Assembly (NCBI GenBank): GCA_034440635.1
Contig: JAOTON010002237.1
Coordinates: 818,501-882,500, forward strand
Direction: 5' to 3'
DNA length: 64,000 nt
DNA from: Lepas anatifera
Lineage: Eukaryota; Arthropoda; Thecostraca; Lepadidae
Part shown: piece after piece, positions 63,961 through 64,000 of the stretch
Position numbering within the stretch: position 1 is the first letter of the stretch
How the letters are laid out: each line of letters begins with the position of its first letter
The notes under the pieces: model-generated
Databases searched by the model: none
The model's input: the letters and a program-made list of their open reading frames with translations, nothing else
Told to the model about the DNA's origin: nothing
Position numbers and translations under genes: made by a program

Positions 63961-64000
63961 GGGGAATTGATAGCCTTGTAGCATCGATGAGCTAGAGGTG

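Larger units (their letters stand above)
59749..64000 (+). mobile_element. Large repeat Z, right copy
   Basis: Starts CAGGGGTGTAACTTTCCC at 59749 after CTCCTTGG and runs off the window. It is the less interrupted copy, with empty sites for three left-copy insertions (60011-60018, 60095-60098, 60168-60171). Contains S1 arrays and one family A element. 60250-60000 has only short open frames. Confidence 0.72.

Overview
The window looks like intergenic and intronic DNA from a repeat-rich animal, probably an invertebrate. Evidence: spliced gene fragments, CR1/Jockey-type LINEs, a Penelope-like element, a tRNA-derived SINE, many non-autonomous DNA transposons with terminal inverted repeats (TIRs), long AC and TA microsatellites, and no operons. 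I cannot name the species. Few host exons are visible. On the minus strand are two exons of a POLR1D-type gene (14943-14921 and 13592-12920). Two near-identical THAP zinc-finger exons lie on the plus strand (31163-31388 and 58591-58816). There is a broken ubiquitin-protease (USP) fragment at about 43690-43985, and a possible short first exon at 32454-32480.

Layout. 1-8557 and 59749-64000 are two inverted copies of one large repeat, here called Z, full of a degenerate 20-22 bp minisatellite (S1). The left copy carries extra insertions (a TTAA element, a cluster of TTAA elements and a hAT-like element holding minisatellite S2) whose empty sites survive in the right copy; the right copy carries a TTAA element whose empty site survives in the left. 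8558-12650 holds further DNA transposons. 12920-14943 is the POLR1D-type gene, whose intron is a 21-copy 50-bp minisatellite. 15200-17520 is a patchwork of MITEs. 17521-19700 is the 5' part of a gag-type LINE ORF1 with three CCHC knuckles. 20750-22065 is a TIR element inside an older repeat. 22670-30135 is a nest: an old LINE reverse transcriptase fragment, split by a TAGAGG-type element, itself split by a full-length LINE with apparently intact ORF1 and ORF2.

30917-40000 holds a THAP exon block and a minisatellite-bearing block (W) with a TTAA element and a 4.4-kb (TA)n-flanked element, the latter containing a hAT-like element and a TTAA element. 40000-48800 is minisatellites, TTAA elements, the USP fragment and the AC/TA microsatellites. 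48839-50717 is a head-to-head pair of decayed Penelope-like elements. 50773-54760 is one tRNA-SINE split by a 3.57-kb hAT-like element that contains a foldback and further insertions. 54760-59748 has small GGATCC-ended elements, the inverted W copy and the second THAP block.

Most of the sequence is therefore mobile or satellite DNA. Duplicated segments let several insertion sites be read directly by comparing filled and empty copies. All homology calls rest on reading translations and remembered family motifs; no database search was made.
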